Assembly: GCA_020284085.1 (NCBI GenBank)
Contig: JACEVL010000019.1
Location: forward strand, 2,958,498-3,022,497
Source: Aporrectodea caliginosa
Taxonomy: Eukaryota; Annelida; Clitellata; Crassiclitellata; Lumbricidae
Length of the DNA stretch: 64,000 nucleotides
Direction of reading: 5' to 3'
A model generated the notes under the pieces. The model was not told the origin of the DNA, did no database searches, and saw nothing but the letters and a program-made list of their open reading frames with translations. The position numbers and the translations under genes were made by a program. Shown here piece after piece: positions 32,840 to 44,225 of this stretch. Numbering within the stretch: the stretch's first letter is position 1; each line of letters opens with the position of its first letter.

Positions 32840-33475
32840 GGTGAGTGCGGGCAGTGGCCGAGTTTAAGTCAGGACGGACTCAAATCCCATCTATTTTAAA
32901 TAGCATTGACCATAGTCCATTCCCATACTTGGAGGTTTGCGGATGTTGTCTGTCTGGTTCAGTCCAATGAATTGCTATTTGTGAATGCGATTGTTAGTAA
33001 GTAAGTAAGTACGTGCTTTATTGAACCGCCTGCAAACGCACTGTGGGAACATCAGATAAAGTATTAAATCACAAAATCACAAAAATCACAAAATAAAAAA
33101 TCATAAAATACAATAAAACAGACATCTATGGATCTATGAGAGTAAGGTTATAGTAAGAAGAAAGATCAGCAATAAGATCAATTGAATAACATACGCGTAA
33201 TAAAACCACATCGGGTTGATGCGTGGGATCTCACGGTTATGTGGACGAGGAAACTACCACCGATTGATTCCTTCCTCTTTACGTTTGAAGTTTCCCGGCT
33301 GGAATTAGATTTGATGTGAATTTTTGTTCCTTAATCCTTATACAGTGTCGTGTGAGCGATTAGTTAGAACGCTAGTTTTATACACCTTTAAAACGCTATC
33401 AACCGTTGCTATATAGATCGTGTGAATTTGTGGTCGTATGTATTATCAGCTTACAGTGATAGATTTCTCGTTCAT
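32840..33475 (+). mobile_element. Family-A element, 3' part, split by a LINE tail
   Basis: From GCGGGCAGTGGCCGAGTTTA through CATACTTGGAGGTTTGCGGA to the right end TTATACACCTTTAAAACGCT. Interrupted between TGAATGCGATTG (32993) and CGATTGATTCC (33262). Confidence 0.75.
32996..33258 (-). mobile_element. LINE 3' end with (CTTA)n tail
   Basis: Minus strand: SSTHNREIPRINPMW-like remnant, then a 3' UTR and TTCAATAAAGCACGTACTTA-CTTACTTA. Same tail family as 17070 and 58480. Confidence 0.65.
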
Positions 33476-33544
33476 TTTCAATTTTAAACACCACTGACAA
33501 ATAATTTATTATCAATATATTTACTCGTGTTTTTGACGCATATA

Positions 33545-33629
33545 TTGGATCCACAGTTTAACGGCAGCTTATGACAACATAGGCCGTTGCCGCCGACAAA
33601 GATTAGTTTTGGCATATTACAGCTCTTAG
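33545..33629 (-). mobile_element. SINE-B copy with 11-bp duplication and an empty paralogous site
   Basis: TTGGATCCACAGTTTAACGG to TATTACAGCTCTTAG, flanked by TGACGCATATA at 33534-33544 and 33630-33640. The related sequence at 32779-32826 runs ACTCGTGTTTTGACGCATAT directly into GCATGCAGG with no insert. Confidence 0.92.
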
Positions 33630-33640
33630 TGACGCATATA

Positions 33641-34160
33641 TGCTTGCAGTCAATTTTTAAATAGATACTCAGATGAATTTGAAAATTTCAGTGCATTCTA
33701 TACATAGCACACAAGATGCTTGATTATCAAATAACGAGATTATGTTCTGGATTAAGTTCGGATGCCACGCCAGATGTCGCTGCATGAAACGTACACACGC
33801 ATGCACGCACGCGTACGCTCATGTACACATTCAAACACACAAACATATTGACACTTTAAAATCTTTAAAAATAAAATATAAATTCGTTTATCGCATCACC
33901 AATGTCATTGTTCGTCTTGTGCCAGTCAATATGAATAAAGTAGGAGGGCGACGCTAATCATCCTTATTACCCATCGTCGATAAACAGTGACATCTACCAG
34001 TGCAACTGCATACCCCGCCAGGTGTAGGGTGACGTTAAACTATAGAAATAACTGAAATGTAAAAACACCTTTAAATAGCTTCTATGTAACCATATATATT
34101 TTTGACACTATTTTCGTTTGTAATTTCGGTTGTTATCGTGATCTGTCTTTATTCAAACAA
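33641..34160. repeat. Family-A fragments and unassigned DNA
   Basis: 33650-33680 matches 32805-32835 (TTTTTAAATAGATACTCAG). A minus-strand core is at 33915-34030. A family-A right end AACACCTTTAAATAGC is at 34064. CACGCATGCACGCACG is a small simple repeat. Confidence 0.45.
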
Positions 34161-34836
34161 CTAGCAGTTTTTACCCGGCGTTCGCCCGGGTTTTCCCCAG
34201 GCGTAATTTGTAACGGCTGCAAATAAAGGCTACTTACTTACTTACTATATTAGTTGATGGGCTTCAAATATTTAAGAACATGTCCACATATCTGAACGGA
34301 AACAATATTTAGAGGTGAAAGTAGTTGCTTTGCCCGTGTACTGCACGGGTTATCTCTACCTTATATAGGCGTATTATTTGTTCCCCGGGCTAAATAATTA
34401 TAATAGACTCAGCCGTTTTTCTATAACCTATTTTCTATTATAGGCGTATTATTTGTTCCCCGGGCTAAATATAATAGACGAAGTTCGGCCGTTGTTCTAT
34501 TACCTCGTTGAGCTCGGCAATGTTCCATTATCGCTCGAAATTTTTCGAGGCGAAGCCGTGTTATTTGACAAAAGCTCCTGATTTGCATGTGACGTCATTT
34601 GCATGTGACGTCAGAGAAATGGCCGTCCGTATTGAGGTAGGAGATAGGACCTTATGGTTGAAATTTAAAATGTCTATATATCGGCATTTAAAGTAAACTG
34701 CGAGCTGAAAATAGTCGCGTTAAACTACGCCTGCTTTTAAAAAGGGTTTGTACAATTTTCATAACTCTAGACCATTACGTCTCGGAGCCTTTAGCTGTGT
34801 CACGGAAGGACAGCTTTGCTTTATAATTATATAAGA
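34161..34836 (-). mobile_element. Non-autonomous Helitron
   Basis: Minus strand: A|TCTTATATAATTATAAAGC at the 5' end and, at the 3' end, hairpin CCGGGCGAACGCCGGG followed by TAAAAACTG-CTAG|T. Its 5' region shares GTCCTTCCG and ATTTAAAGTAAA with the Helitron at 31153. A LINE tail (AATAAAGG-CTACTTACTTAC) sits near the 3' end at 34225. Confidence 0.8.
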
Positions 34837-36179
34837 TTGCTGTATTATGCTAATATAATTTCTGTCGACGTCGAAGATCTTCATCTCCTCCACTCCTCGT
34901 TCTCTGGCAGTGCCGGTCCCAAGTATGGAGCAAGGAGGAGGGCGACGCTAATTATCTTTGTTATGACACAGTGTCGTTAAACAGCAACAACCGAATCAGC
35001 GGCTGTTATCGCCATGTAGGATATCCTTAAGCCATTGCTAGATTTATTACACGAATTAATTAATTTATACAAGAGGGCCCCGGAAACAAAGAGATAATCA
35101 CTAAACCAATGCCTTTTTCTTTGAGCAGTCTCTTAAGCCAGTCCTGAGGCAGCTTGTTTCTTTCTTTGCGCAAAGACCAAACTTCTAAAATGTTTGCTTT
35201 TATTACCTGTTCATTTAGGGTTACTGAAAAACTGAATATGAAAAAAAGTGTATTTCAAAGAGAAGCTTGAAGAATTTCTCACGCATTTATGCAATAAACA
35301 CCTATTTAGACGACTATTAGATTGTAGAAAGAAACTTACATTAGATAGCATAAGTTTTCAGTGTTTAATTACATAATTGATGTCGAACAAACTCACCTTG
35401 CGTAGTCGTTGAAAGACTTCGTTTAACATCAAAGGCCGTTGACGTCGATAAGAAGAAAATTTGCATAGTTCGCACTTCATGGGCGTAGTAGTAGTTTCAG
35501 TTAAACGACACTATATGATAAAAAAAGACCATTAGCGTCGCCCTCCTCCTTCATCCAGGCTTGAGACTGGCACTTACAGATCACGATCAGTGGTGGAGCT
35601 CTCATGGACAACTCAATAAAATCGAATTCACGGCTTAAAGACGTTTTGTGGCAAGAAAAGCCGTTAATGTTGGCAATTTATTTTTGAACAGTACGTTCGT
35701 TTGAAAAGTTGAACAATGGGTTGCGTCCTATAGTGCATGGATATATCACTTAGGTTGCAACAGTTTTAAAGGTGTCTAAACAGACCGTCATTCAGAGTCG
35801 ATATCGAAGTGTCAATTTAAATATAGAGGTGTTTTACATCATTTTACTCTAGTATAAACAGAAGCAAGATAAATAGAACTTGAATGAATTAATGACTGAA
35901 CGAATTAACGAACGAATGAATGGAGAAAAGAAAGAAAGAACCAGAAAGCAACTTATATAGCGCCTTTCTAAAGAACCGGTTAACATAATAGTTCAGTGAT
36001 GGCAGACTATTATACAAAAAGAGTGAAAATAGCCATACATTTGTTTCAATGATTGATGTATATAGGCCTATACCATCTTTGTGTGTGTGAATAATATGCG
36101 TGTGGATTCAGAGTTTAACGAAATCTTACCACATCAAAGGTCGTTAAGATCGACAGAAATTATTTTGAACTGGTCTCAC
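34837..36179. repeat. Mosaic of family-A pieces
   Basis: Minus-strand core 34905-34990 (GGCAGTGCCGGTCCCAAGTA to GTCGTTAAACAGCAAC); tail-like CGTTTAACATCAAAGGCCG at 35420; plus-strand core 35500-35610; left end CAGTTTTAAAGGTGTCTAAA at 35760; minus retroposon tail near 35950. No gene found. Confidence 0.5.
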
Positions 36180-36394
36180 CGTGCCTATGGTATATTACTC
36201 GATTTCGGCGCCACGGATCTGGAATACTCTTCCGCCATCTGTGCGTGCCACTAATGCTGCATTTGGCTATACATGGTTTTCTCTCTACTCTTAAAGATGC
36301 ACTTTTCAGCTGTTTGATGGCCACTTGTTGAGCGCTTCTGTGAGACTCTCAAGTGGCGCTTTATAAATGTCTTGTTACATTACATTACATTACA
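36180..36394 (+). mobile_element. L2/CR1-like LINE 3' end
   Basis: One frame reads SISAPRIWNTLPPSVRATNA followed by AFGYTWFSLYS and a stop. The tail is GTGGCGCTTTATAAATGTC with (TTACA)n. Confidence 0.75.
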
Positions 36395-36985
36395 ATAACT
36401 GGTTGATTAGTCACTCTTTAACGACACTGTATCATAACAAAGATGTCTAGCGTCTTCCTCCTCCGTTCTCCAGGCTTGGGACTCGCTATACCACAGATTA
36501 GTACACAGCATGCTAAGAACTTGTTCAGAGGGGCTCGTCTGCGTACTTGTAAGACGAATATCTTGCTTATGGGGCGCGGTGGTATAGGGGTATGTTCGGT
36601 GCCTTGCAGCTGGATGGTTGCGGGTTCGAATCCACCTCAAAGCCGCCGCGTAGGGACCCTGGGCAAGTCCTTCACTCGCAATTGCTCATGCGCTTCGGCG
36701 TGAAACTCCGATTCAGCGTTCGCGCAGTAGTCGGGAGCGCCTCTGAATGGGAAATCTGGTAGGGGCGCTATAACAAGTGTTCAAATACAATACAATATTA
36801 CAGAATTCGTTGATTAGTAACTCTTTAACGACACTGTATCATTAGCGTCCCTCTCCTCCTTTCTCCAGGCTTGGGACTCGCTATACCACAGATAAGTAAA
36901 GAGCTGCAAGAGCATGCTAAGAACTTGTTCAGAAGGGCTTGTCTGCTTACTTGTAAGGCTAATATCTCGCTTAAAAGAGGTGTGT
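36395..36985 (+). repeat. Duplicated family-A core, first copy split by SINE1
   Basis: Both copies contain TTTAACGACACTGTATCAT, CTTGGGACTCGCTATACCAC, CATGCTAAGAACTTGTTCAG and end in ATATCT(T/C)GCTTA. In the first, SINE1 follows this sequence at 36565; the second (36797-36985) is uninterrupted and acts as an empty site. Confidence 0.75.
36565..36795 (+). mobile_element. SINE1 copy
   Basis: GGGGCGCGGTGGTATAGGGG, GCGGGTTCGAATCCACC, GGGGCGCTATAACAAGTGTT, then (CAATA)n. Monomeric; no SINE2 upstream. Confidence 0.9.
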
Positions 36986-37595
36986 AATAATTATTTTGAA
37001 GCGTTCTGGCCGTATTTTTGGCATAATACAGCTTCAACCAATGGGATGACTTTGGAATTATATATACATAAGGTTGGTTAATTGCTGTTTAACGACACTG
37101 TGTCATAACAGATATGATTAGCGTCACCCCATTTCTCCAGGCTTGGGACTGGCACGACCGCAGAGAGTTTAGTGGCGTAGTTAGCAGAGAGCACGTTAAA
37201 ACCTTGAAAAAGGTGTTCTTTAATGTATAATTGACGGCGAAACATTGCAGGCCCTTAGAAAATCAGCAACAATAATTATAAACGAACAATTACGAAAGTG
37301 TAGTATTTCATTTATCAGGGAGGGAGGGAGGGAGGGATGGAGGGAGGGGCGGGGTGACTTGTGCCTACCCAAATCGTCGTCGTGATCTTCATCGGCGATA
37401 TAGATTATATCAATTTATTTAATCAAACAATCGATGCATATGAAAAAAACATATACACTTATGCATAATCAAAATATACGTATTCAGGCGCCATCTACAA
37501 TGTGAATTATACATAATATAACAACATATGTTATGGTCTGAATATTTAACACACATTGAAACTACCTATAGATGTGTCTCGAACATAATGAATTA
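36986..37595. repeat. Family-A core, (GGGA)n tract and unassigned DNA
   Basis: Core at 37085-37170 (TTTAACGACACTGTGTCATA, CCAGGCTTGGGACTGGCAC). (GGGA)n at 37317-37350. The rest is A/T-rich without signals. Confidence 0.55.
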
Positions 37596-37830
37596 TAGAA
37601 ATGCAGTGTATTGTATTGTATGAGCACTTGTTATAGCGCCCCTTCAAGATTTCTACTCAGAGGAGCTCCCGACTGCAGCGCGGACACTGAATCGGAGTTT
37701 CACGCCGAAGCGCATGAGCAATTGCGAGTGAAGGACTTGCCCAGGGTCCCTACGAGGCGATTTGAGGTGGATTCGAACCCGCAACCCTTCGGCTGCAAGG
37801 CACCGAAAATACCCCTACACCACGCGCGCA
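37596..37830 (-). mobile_element. SINE1 copy
   Basis: Full-length on the minus strand: head near 37830 (GCGTGGTGTAGGGGTATTTT), B box GCGGGTTCGAATCC, tail ACTTGTTATAGCGCC on the plus strand, with TTGTATTGTA. Confidence 0.85.
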
Positions 37831-38194
37831 TATATCATATGTACCTATGTATATATATATATAATGTTACAGTATTGAATGCATAAGGAATTGCGCCTCT
37901 GTAGACTTGATAATGTATAAAAATATGTTATTTGGTCGTGAATACAGTTACGCCCGACCAGCCTAAACACGGCACTTCAATAATGCCCGCAGCGCAATTG
38001 ATCAATGTTGTCGAGGATGCCCTAACGTCCAGCTGGATAGTATAAGGCATGCAAAATTTACCCATTTGGGGGAAAGTTTTCCTAATGACGACACTAGCCC
38101 TAACCCTGACTGTAACCTTCACCCTCACGACGCCTAACTTGACCGACCCTCATGGCACCTTCAAACTTAAAAGTTGCGAAAACGGCGCATAGCG

Positions 38195-38305
38195 GCATAC
38201 ATCGCTTCGGCGTGAAACTCCGATTCAGTGTCCGCGCTGCAGTCGGGAGCGCCTCTGAGTAGAAATCTTGAAGGGGCGCTATAACAAGTGCTCATACATA
38301 CATAC
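38195..38305 (+). mobile_element. SINE1 3' half
   Basis: CGCTTCGGCGTGAAACTCCG, GTCGGGAGCGCCTCTGAG and GGGGCGCTATAACAAGTGCT followed by CATACATACA. The tRNA-like head is absent. Confidence 0.8.
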
Positions 38306-39525
38306 ATCATACATACATCGATGTAGGCCATTTCAAAATCCCTACGGAATTTGGCAAGTTCACGTGACGTGCTTTAGCCAATATCGTGACGGGCGTGAAT
38401 GTAATGCTTGGGTTCCGCTCACGTCCGAGGCGTATAAACGGATAAACTACGTTTTTTATGCTCTCATGTCATAATTATATTCGCACATATTCTGCAGAAG
38501 GTTTTGTTTGTTATAATCTATAGAACGCTGGACATTACGTCATACATAGAATTAATAGACAGCTTTTCCGAGGTGTTTAAAGCTCTTGGTAGGATTCCAT
38601 ATTAAATGTTGTCAGAATATGATATGAATATCGAAACATATTATTCTAAATAGATTGCGGGTTTCATAATAATCTATCGCTTTATATTTTTTTCAGCATA
38701 TGTATTATTTATGCGAAAATATTAATATAGATAACTCCGCCACTGGTCGTCCTCTGTCAGTGCCAGTCCCAAGCCAGGATAAAGGAGGAGGGCGACGCTA
38801 ATGATCTTCTTTGTAATCACACAGTGTCGTTAGCTGAAACTACCACCACCATTAATATAGATTAGCGCCTGGGTTTTCTGTTCGCCTCTCATAGAGGCAT
38901 GCATTAGGAGCAATTTCGTTATAGCTTAATATTTTGGAAATGGTTTATGGTTGCTGCTATTTTTATTTTATCATTATTGTTGTTATTAATGTCGTTATGA
39001 AGTTCGGCGACTCCGAACTGTTTTACGGCCAGAAATAGCCAGAGATATAATGTCTATTGTATACACACTGTAATAGGGGCACCACCGATGACCTTAATTT
39101 ATATACTAAACCTGGGACATATCTAACGGGTGTCCAGTTCGCTTGCGTTAGCAGTAGTTTCAGTTCGAGAGTACGAGCAGTGGCGTACTAAATGTAAGAC
39201 AATTTATAGTCATGCTGAGGTCAAAAATGACATTTTCAGAGAAAAATCAAAGCAAATGGCTTTAAATCAGCCAAACAATGTTCTACATGGCTTATTTTTT
39301 TACATGTTAACTCTGACTGATAAGGGCTGCATTCGAGAAGACATATAATACTAAAACACTAACATAATCCATTATTTCAAGGTCAAAAGGTTAAAAATCA
39401 ATGCAAAATGACCATAACTAAAAATCACCAACTTGAAACAACATTTGGGTGAGGTACGGCCATTTTTCGTTGATTTAGACCCATGATACGTGGTTGGCAA
39501 TTGGTTATAAGAGAGCTCTCTTTAG
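38306..39525. repeat. Mostly unassigned, one family-A core
   Basis: The minus-strand core at 38745-38830 (CTGTCAGTGCCAGTCCCAAG to CACAGTGTCGTTAGCTGAAA) is the only recognised repeat. The remaining A/T-rich sequence has no ORF with a recognisable domain. Confidence 0.45.
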
Positions 39526-39536
39526 ACACCTTTAAA

Positions 39537-39625
39537 GAGCTGTAATATGCCAAAAATAATCTTTGTCGGCGGCAACGGCCTATGTTGCCATAAGCTGCCG
39601 TTAAACTGTGGACACACACACACAC
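39537..39625 (+). mobile_element. SINE-B copy inserted in a family-A end
   Basis: GAGCTGTAATATGCCAAAAA ... GCCGTTAAACTGTGG plus (AC)n, flanked by ACACCTTTAAA at 39526-39536 and 39626-39636. The duplicated bases belong to the family-A right end (TTTAGACACCTTTAAAA). Confidence 0.9.
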
Positions 39626-39929
39626 ACACCTTTAAAACCCTATTCACCGACGCTTTATAGGATTGGTTCACAGAACTCATATACTGAACTCATATACTGA
39701 ATTCATAAAATATGTATGTCATAATAACCAGAACTCCAGAACTGATGTGAGAACATTTTAAATATTACCTATTGGTAAATGAATTTCTGTTATTACCATA
39801 TTATTGTTATTCAACTTTGGTTCCTCAATATAAGATATGATTTGGTTTGGTTACTGTATTACAATAGCTACTATGTTGCATAATACTCAGTAATGTGTTA
39901 TAATAAGAGATCTGTGATTATAATTTTAA

Positions 39930-40440
39930 TCTATTGAAACTATACTTTAAACAATTATAATACATGTATGCTATGTTATTGAATGAACTTGTATTACATG
40001 TATAGTATGTTAGGTACATGAACAGTTTAAAAGAGTACTTAGTAAATTTTGTATATGGATCAATTGCTGCATAGTTACATAACATTGTTTAATTTGCATG
40101 GAATCTTTTGTCAGAATATAGAAATCATAGACAGAATAAGATGAACTACTTTATGTTACAAATATATTGAATATTAGTGAAATTGTAAACCTCTGTTTGA
40201 CACATTTGATGGTGTCATTCGGACGCTATAAGTTTCTTGTAATCATTGAATTGTGTCTTTCCTGTATTGTCGTCAACGGCCTTTGATGTCATAAGACGAC
40301 GTTAAACGTTGGAATAAATAAATCATATACTGAATTGTATACTATTTTATATACCGTATTCATTTTTTAATTGTCATCGACGCCTTTGATGTCATAGGAT
40401 GACGTTAAAATTTTAGTCTTATAATAATAATCATATAAGT
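39930..40440 (+). mobile_element. I/Nimb-like LINE 3' UTR copies
   Basis: 39930-40320 parallels the 3' UTR of the 20963-23770 LINE: TATAATACATGTATGCTATG, GAACAGTTTAAAAGAGTAC, then GTCAACGGCCTTTGATGTCA and the tail. A second, shorter copy of only the last ~45 bp follows at 40373-40440. Confidence 0.8.
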
Positions 40441-40539
40441 TTATTTCTTTTGCCCTCGTGTAGTTGCAACGAAATGCAAACGGTGATAACGGTGAAAGAA
40501 ATTTTCTATGGACTACAAACTCTGCAACTGAACGTCCGT

Positions 40540-40745
40540 GCCCTAGTCTCAGGCAGTGCCAGTCCCAAGCCTGGATGAAGGAGGAGGACGACGCTTTGTT
40601 ATCTTTGATCTTTCTAATGATCTTTTTTATCACATATATTGTCGTTAAACTGAAACTAACTTATAACTCCGCCACTCCGCCACTGCTCGTACTCTGGCAG
40701 TGCCAGTCCTAAGCCTGGATAAAGGAGGAGGGCGACGCTAAGCAT
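40540..40745 (-). repeat. Two consecutive family-A cores
   Basis: Copies at 40545-40645 and 40668-40745, each with GGCAGTGCCAGTCC-AAGCCTGGAT and GGAGGAG-ACGACGCT. The first ends in GTCGTTAAACTGAAAC. Confidence 0.75.
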
Positions 40746-40775
40746 CTATGCAATAGATAGCTATGATTATGATGA

Positions 40776-40847
40776 CTGCGATGATGATGATGATGATGAT
40801 GATGACGGTGATGATAATAATGATAATACTACTACTACTACTGCTGC

Positions 40848-40878
<31 letters not shown>

Positions 40879-40902
40879 ACTACTACTACTACTACTACTG
40901 TG
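40776..40902 (+). repeat. Compound trinucleotide repeat (GAT)n(TAC)n(CTG)n(TAC)n
   Basis: Three different triplet motifs directly adjoin within about 125 bp. Confidence 0.95.
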
Positions 40903-41194
40903 AAAGTTATAGAGTTTGGAGAGCTATTGCTTAAGAAATATATCAGCAATCGTCGTCTGCTAAATATAGCGTATGGGAAATTGTTTAAAAGGTGTCTAAA
41001 CTGGTCGACGATTTGGACAAAAGTTTTTTTTATATTTTTGGCAACAAAGGCCGTAGACGTCGGTTAAGTAAACAATTCATTAAATTAAAAGTTCTCACGA
41101 ATCTAATGACATAATACAAACATATTAATAACTTACGTGTATACATATAAATCCAACTATGATAATTATATGCAAGAAATCTTTAAAGTCAACA
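40903..41194. other. Family-A end and unassigned DNA
   Basis: ATTGTTTAAAAGGTGTCTAA at about 40980 is a degenerate family-A left end; nothing else recognised. Confidence 0.4.
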
Positions 41195-41930
41195 GTCATG
41201 CGAGGGATTTAGTAAATGTGTATGAACACAGTGGTATGCGTTCAAAGGTTGTGTAAATGGAGTTTTAAAAACGGTGTCGAAGCGTTTATATATTGTATTG
41301 TATTGTATTGCATTGTATTTGAACACTTGTTATAGTGCCCCTACCAGATTGCCTATTCAGAGGCGCTCCCGACTACTGCGCGGACGCTGAATCGGAGTTT
41401 CACGCCGAAGCGCATGAGCAATTGCGAGTGAAGGACTTGCCCAGGGTCCCTACGCAGCGGCTTTAAGGTGGATCCGAACCCGCAACCCTCCAGCTGCAAG
41501 GCACCGAACATACCCCTATACCACCGCGCCCCAGTTGTATTGTGTTGTGTTGTATTGTATTGTATTGTACTCCACGTTTATATTGCGACCGAGCCACCCG
41601 CAGTAAAGATCCGAGAAAAGTAGCTTTAGTTCTGGTTTCTCAGACTTAACTAGATTAGATTATATTGGATTAAACTAGATTAAGAATAAGAAAGATCATT
41701 TGAAATGGATAAAAGTGCTTATTCAAATCTTTCATCTCGCATTGGTTGCGTGAAAATTAGGCTTTTATAAGTGGCTCTCAGAAGCCACAAAAACTCATCT
41801 TAATCTATTAAAAACTATTGGAACAGCTTTTCTTATAAACTGCAGTTTTTGCTATAGACGATTGCGGCTTGATTAGGTGTGCAATCGCTTGATGCCTCGT
41901 GCCTTTAAACAGCGGCGAAAAGAAGTTACT
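41195..41930. repeat. Family-D repeat copy 1, split by a dimeric SINE
   Basis: The host repeat runs from TCAACAGTCATGCGAGGG to GCGAAAAGAAGTTACTACT and is interrupted at about 41283-41620 by SINE1 (minus) joined to a 5'-truncated SINE2, with the same linker as the 49395 copy. Confidence 0.75.
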
Positions 41931-41939
41931 ACTAAACCC

Positions 41940-42016
41940 CGCCACTAATCGATCTCTGGTAGTGCCAGTCCCAAGCCTGGAGAAAGGATGAGGGCGACGC
42001 TTATCATCTATAGTCT
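41940..42016 (-). repeat. Family-A core
   Basis: CGCCACTAATCGATCTCTGG, GTGCCAGTCCCAAGCCTGGA, GGGCGACGCTTATCATC. Confidence 0.65.
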
Positions 42017-42119
42017 TACACATCTAGTTTCGCCCTCCCCTGCTTACAGGTTTTGGACTGGCTCGCAGTTTCACGCCATCTTATGTTATAACAAGTTTTA
42101 TACAGACGTCGAGTATAAT

Positions 42120-42215
42120 TATTGTTACATTGGATCCACAGTTTAACGGCAGCTTATGACAACATTGGCCGTTTCCGCCGACAAAGATTATTTTTTTGGC
42201 ATATTACAGCTCAGT
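42120..42215 (-). mobile_element. SINE-B copy
   Basis: In plus orientation CCACAGTTTAACGGCAGCTT through GCCGACAAAG to GGCATATTACAGCTC. Flanked by AGTATAATTATTGTT / AGTATAATTGTT, an imperfect duplication. Confidence 0.8.
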
Positions 42216-42242
42216 ATAATTGTTAGAGTTTGGGGTGATATC

Positions 42243-42667
42243 CAGTGCGACCACTCTCTATTTTCTGAAATCCCAAGCTCTTGCCAGAAAAATCCCAAGA
42301 TTGGCCAAAAGTGTACCAAAAAATCCCAAGTGACCGAAAAGGAAAAAGTTGTGATGAAATATGAAATGCTTTTTAACTTTTAACAATCACAATTATTGAC
42401 AAAAATGCCTAGCTAAGAACTCGCAAAGAAAAAACCGTAGCACAACATTGAATTTAACAATGTTTACAAGTAACAATAATAATAAACGTCTTTCAGACTG
42501 AGCGAGTTTTTCTAATCTGATTCGCTGCAACTGTTGCAAAATACGGTAAAAACTAGTCTGCACACCTGAGATAAAATCCCAAGATTCCTAGACAAAATCC
42601 CCAGATCCCAAGTCGGACCCCTCAAATCCCAAGATCTTGGGAAAAATCCCAAGCAGTGGTCGCACTG
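42243..42667. mobile_element. hAT-type MITE carrying AAATCCCAAG repeats
   Basis: Ends CAGTGCGACCACT / AGTGGTCGCACTG with the 8-bp duplication GTGATATC at 42235-42242 and 42668-42675. Both subterminal regions contain several AAATCCCAAG motifs, including CAAGATCTTGGG near the right end. No transposase. Confidence 0.92.
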
Positions 42668-42794
42668 GTGATATCTATTCAAACGTCAACCATGCAGTAA
42701 TAATATATCGCGTTTTTGAAAGCGTTTTAAGGGTGTCTAAGAAAATCACAGCACAGACAAGTGTGTGCGTGCGTGTGTGTGTGTGTGGGGGCGG

Positions 42795-43260
42795 GGCGGT
42801 AGTGGAAAGCTTTTGAAGGTTGCGTAAATGGAGTTTAAAAAGGGGATCGAAAAGTCTCCAAGTGTGAAATAAATTAGATGAAATTGGATTAATTTAGATT
42901 GAAAATAGGAAAGTCCATTTCGCATAGCTAAAAGGCGCTCATTCAAGCCTTTCCTGCAGCATTGGTTGCATGGAAAGCCACACAAGGCTATTGTAATGGT
43001 TTAAATTGTAATTTAACAGATACAAAGCGCCGCTCACATATTCAAAGGCGCTCTCGACCAAATTCACTACCAAATTAGATAGTCTTCAAAATCCATTAAA
43101 AGTCGTCTTAAGCACATCGAAAACTATTTCAGTCTATTTGAGCAGCTTTTTAGAAACTGTGGTTAGTGTTACAGATGATTTCGGCTTAAATTGGTGTGCC
43201 ATCGGTTGATGCCATCTGCCTGCAACCACCGGCGCCAAAGAAGTTACTGCTTACTTACTT
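42795..43260 (+). repeat. Family-D repeat copy 2
   Basis: Same ordered motifs as 41195 and 46930 (TGCGTAAATGGAGTTTAAAA, GGTGTGCCATCGGTTGATGC, CAAAGAAGTTACTGCTTACT). It contains extra sequence CAAAGCGCCGCTCACATATT not in the other copies. The family-A end GCGTTTTAAGGGTGTCTAAG lies just upstream at 42721. Confidence 0.65.
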
Positions 43261-43334
43261 ACTCACCTGGAATGTATATCACAAGCGTTTTGATATGATC
43301 ATGGATATCCGTCATTGTCCGTAGAGCCCCTGGT

Positions 43335-44019
43335 GTAAAGGTAGTGCCAGTCCCAAGCCTGGAGAAAGGAGGAGGGCGACGTCAACGGCCCTGACGGCCA
43401 TAAGACGTTGTCAAATACTGGAAACTATATACAAACCAACGACGTATATTGGGTTATAATATTCTAAACGTATTTGTTGTGTGCTGCCACCTGGCAGAGT
43501 AGTTCTTAAGAGCCAATTATGCAATGACTGACTTCAGTTTATAATAAGAATGCTACACTCTGTATAAATGTATGTCCACTAAAGTGCCGATATGCAATTG
43601 GTTTAACAAAGAATATACTTACTTTACTTACTTAATTAAGTGGCTGTTTCTATTTTTAGCGCCACGCATAACACAGCCGTTTTTATGGCAATCGCCAATT
43701 CAACGCTCCCTAGAGCAATAACCGGGAAGGGGAGCTATATAAATCTTTGTAATAAATCAATGAACGAACGAACAATGCCACAAAGCATTCGCCAGCTACG
43801 AGATGTCGTTAAACAACAGCTGTTATTACAAGCAATACAATGCTCAGTTAGACACCTTTAAATTTGTGTCATATTAGGTATATAGTTATGTTTAGCGTCA
43901 AATTGTATATTGGATAATGATTGGCTGGTTCAAAGTGGCTAATTTTGCAACAGCAGTGGGTAATCCAACAAACCTTCAACTGGGTAACGTGGAAGAGCCT
44001 GAGCAGGGCCTCCACCCCT
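43335..44019. repeat. SINE-A-like copy, LINE tails and fragments
   Basis: 43340-43430 reads GTGCCAGTCCCAAGCCTGGA, GGAGGAGGGCGACGTCAACG and ATAAGACGTTGTCAAA. TTTAACAAAGAATATACTTACT at 43600 and GGGGAGCTATATAAATCTTT at 43729 are LINE tails. A family-A right end is at 43849. Confidence 0.55.
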
Positions 44020-44041
44020 TGGGATTGTCTCTCTGTCTCTG

Positions 44042-44077
<36 letters not shown>

Positions 44078-44139
44078 TGTCTCTGTCTCTGTCTCTGTCT
44101 CTGTCTCTGTCTCTCTCTGTCTCTCTCTGTCTCTCTCTG

Positions 44140-44219
<80 letters not shown>

Positions 44220-44225
44220 CTCTAC
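44020..44225 (+). repeat. (TCTCTG)n/(TC)n microsatellite
   Basis: About 200 bp of CTCTGT and CTCTCT units. Long Ser/Leu- and Arg/Glu-rich open frames on both strands are products of the repeat. Confidence 0.95.

Noticed and set aside
36565..36640. Functional tRNA gene
   Set aside because: A and B boxes are present, but the sequence is the head of a repeated SINE body with a tail; the same holds for 27340, 49713, 50678 and 59353.
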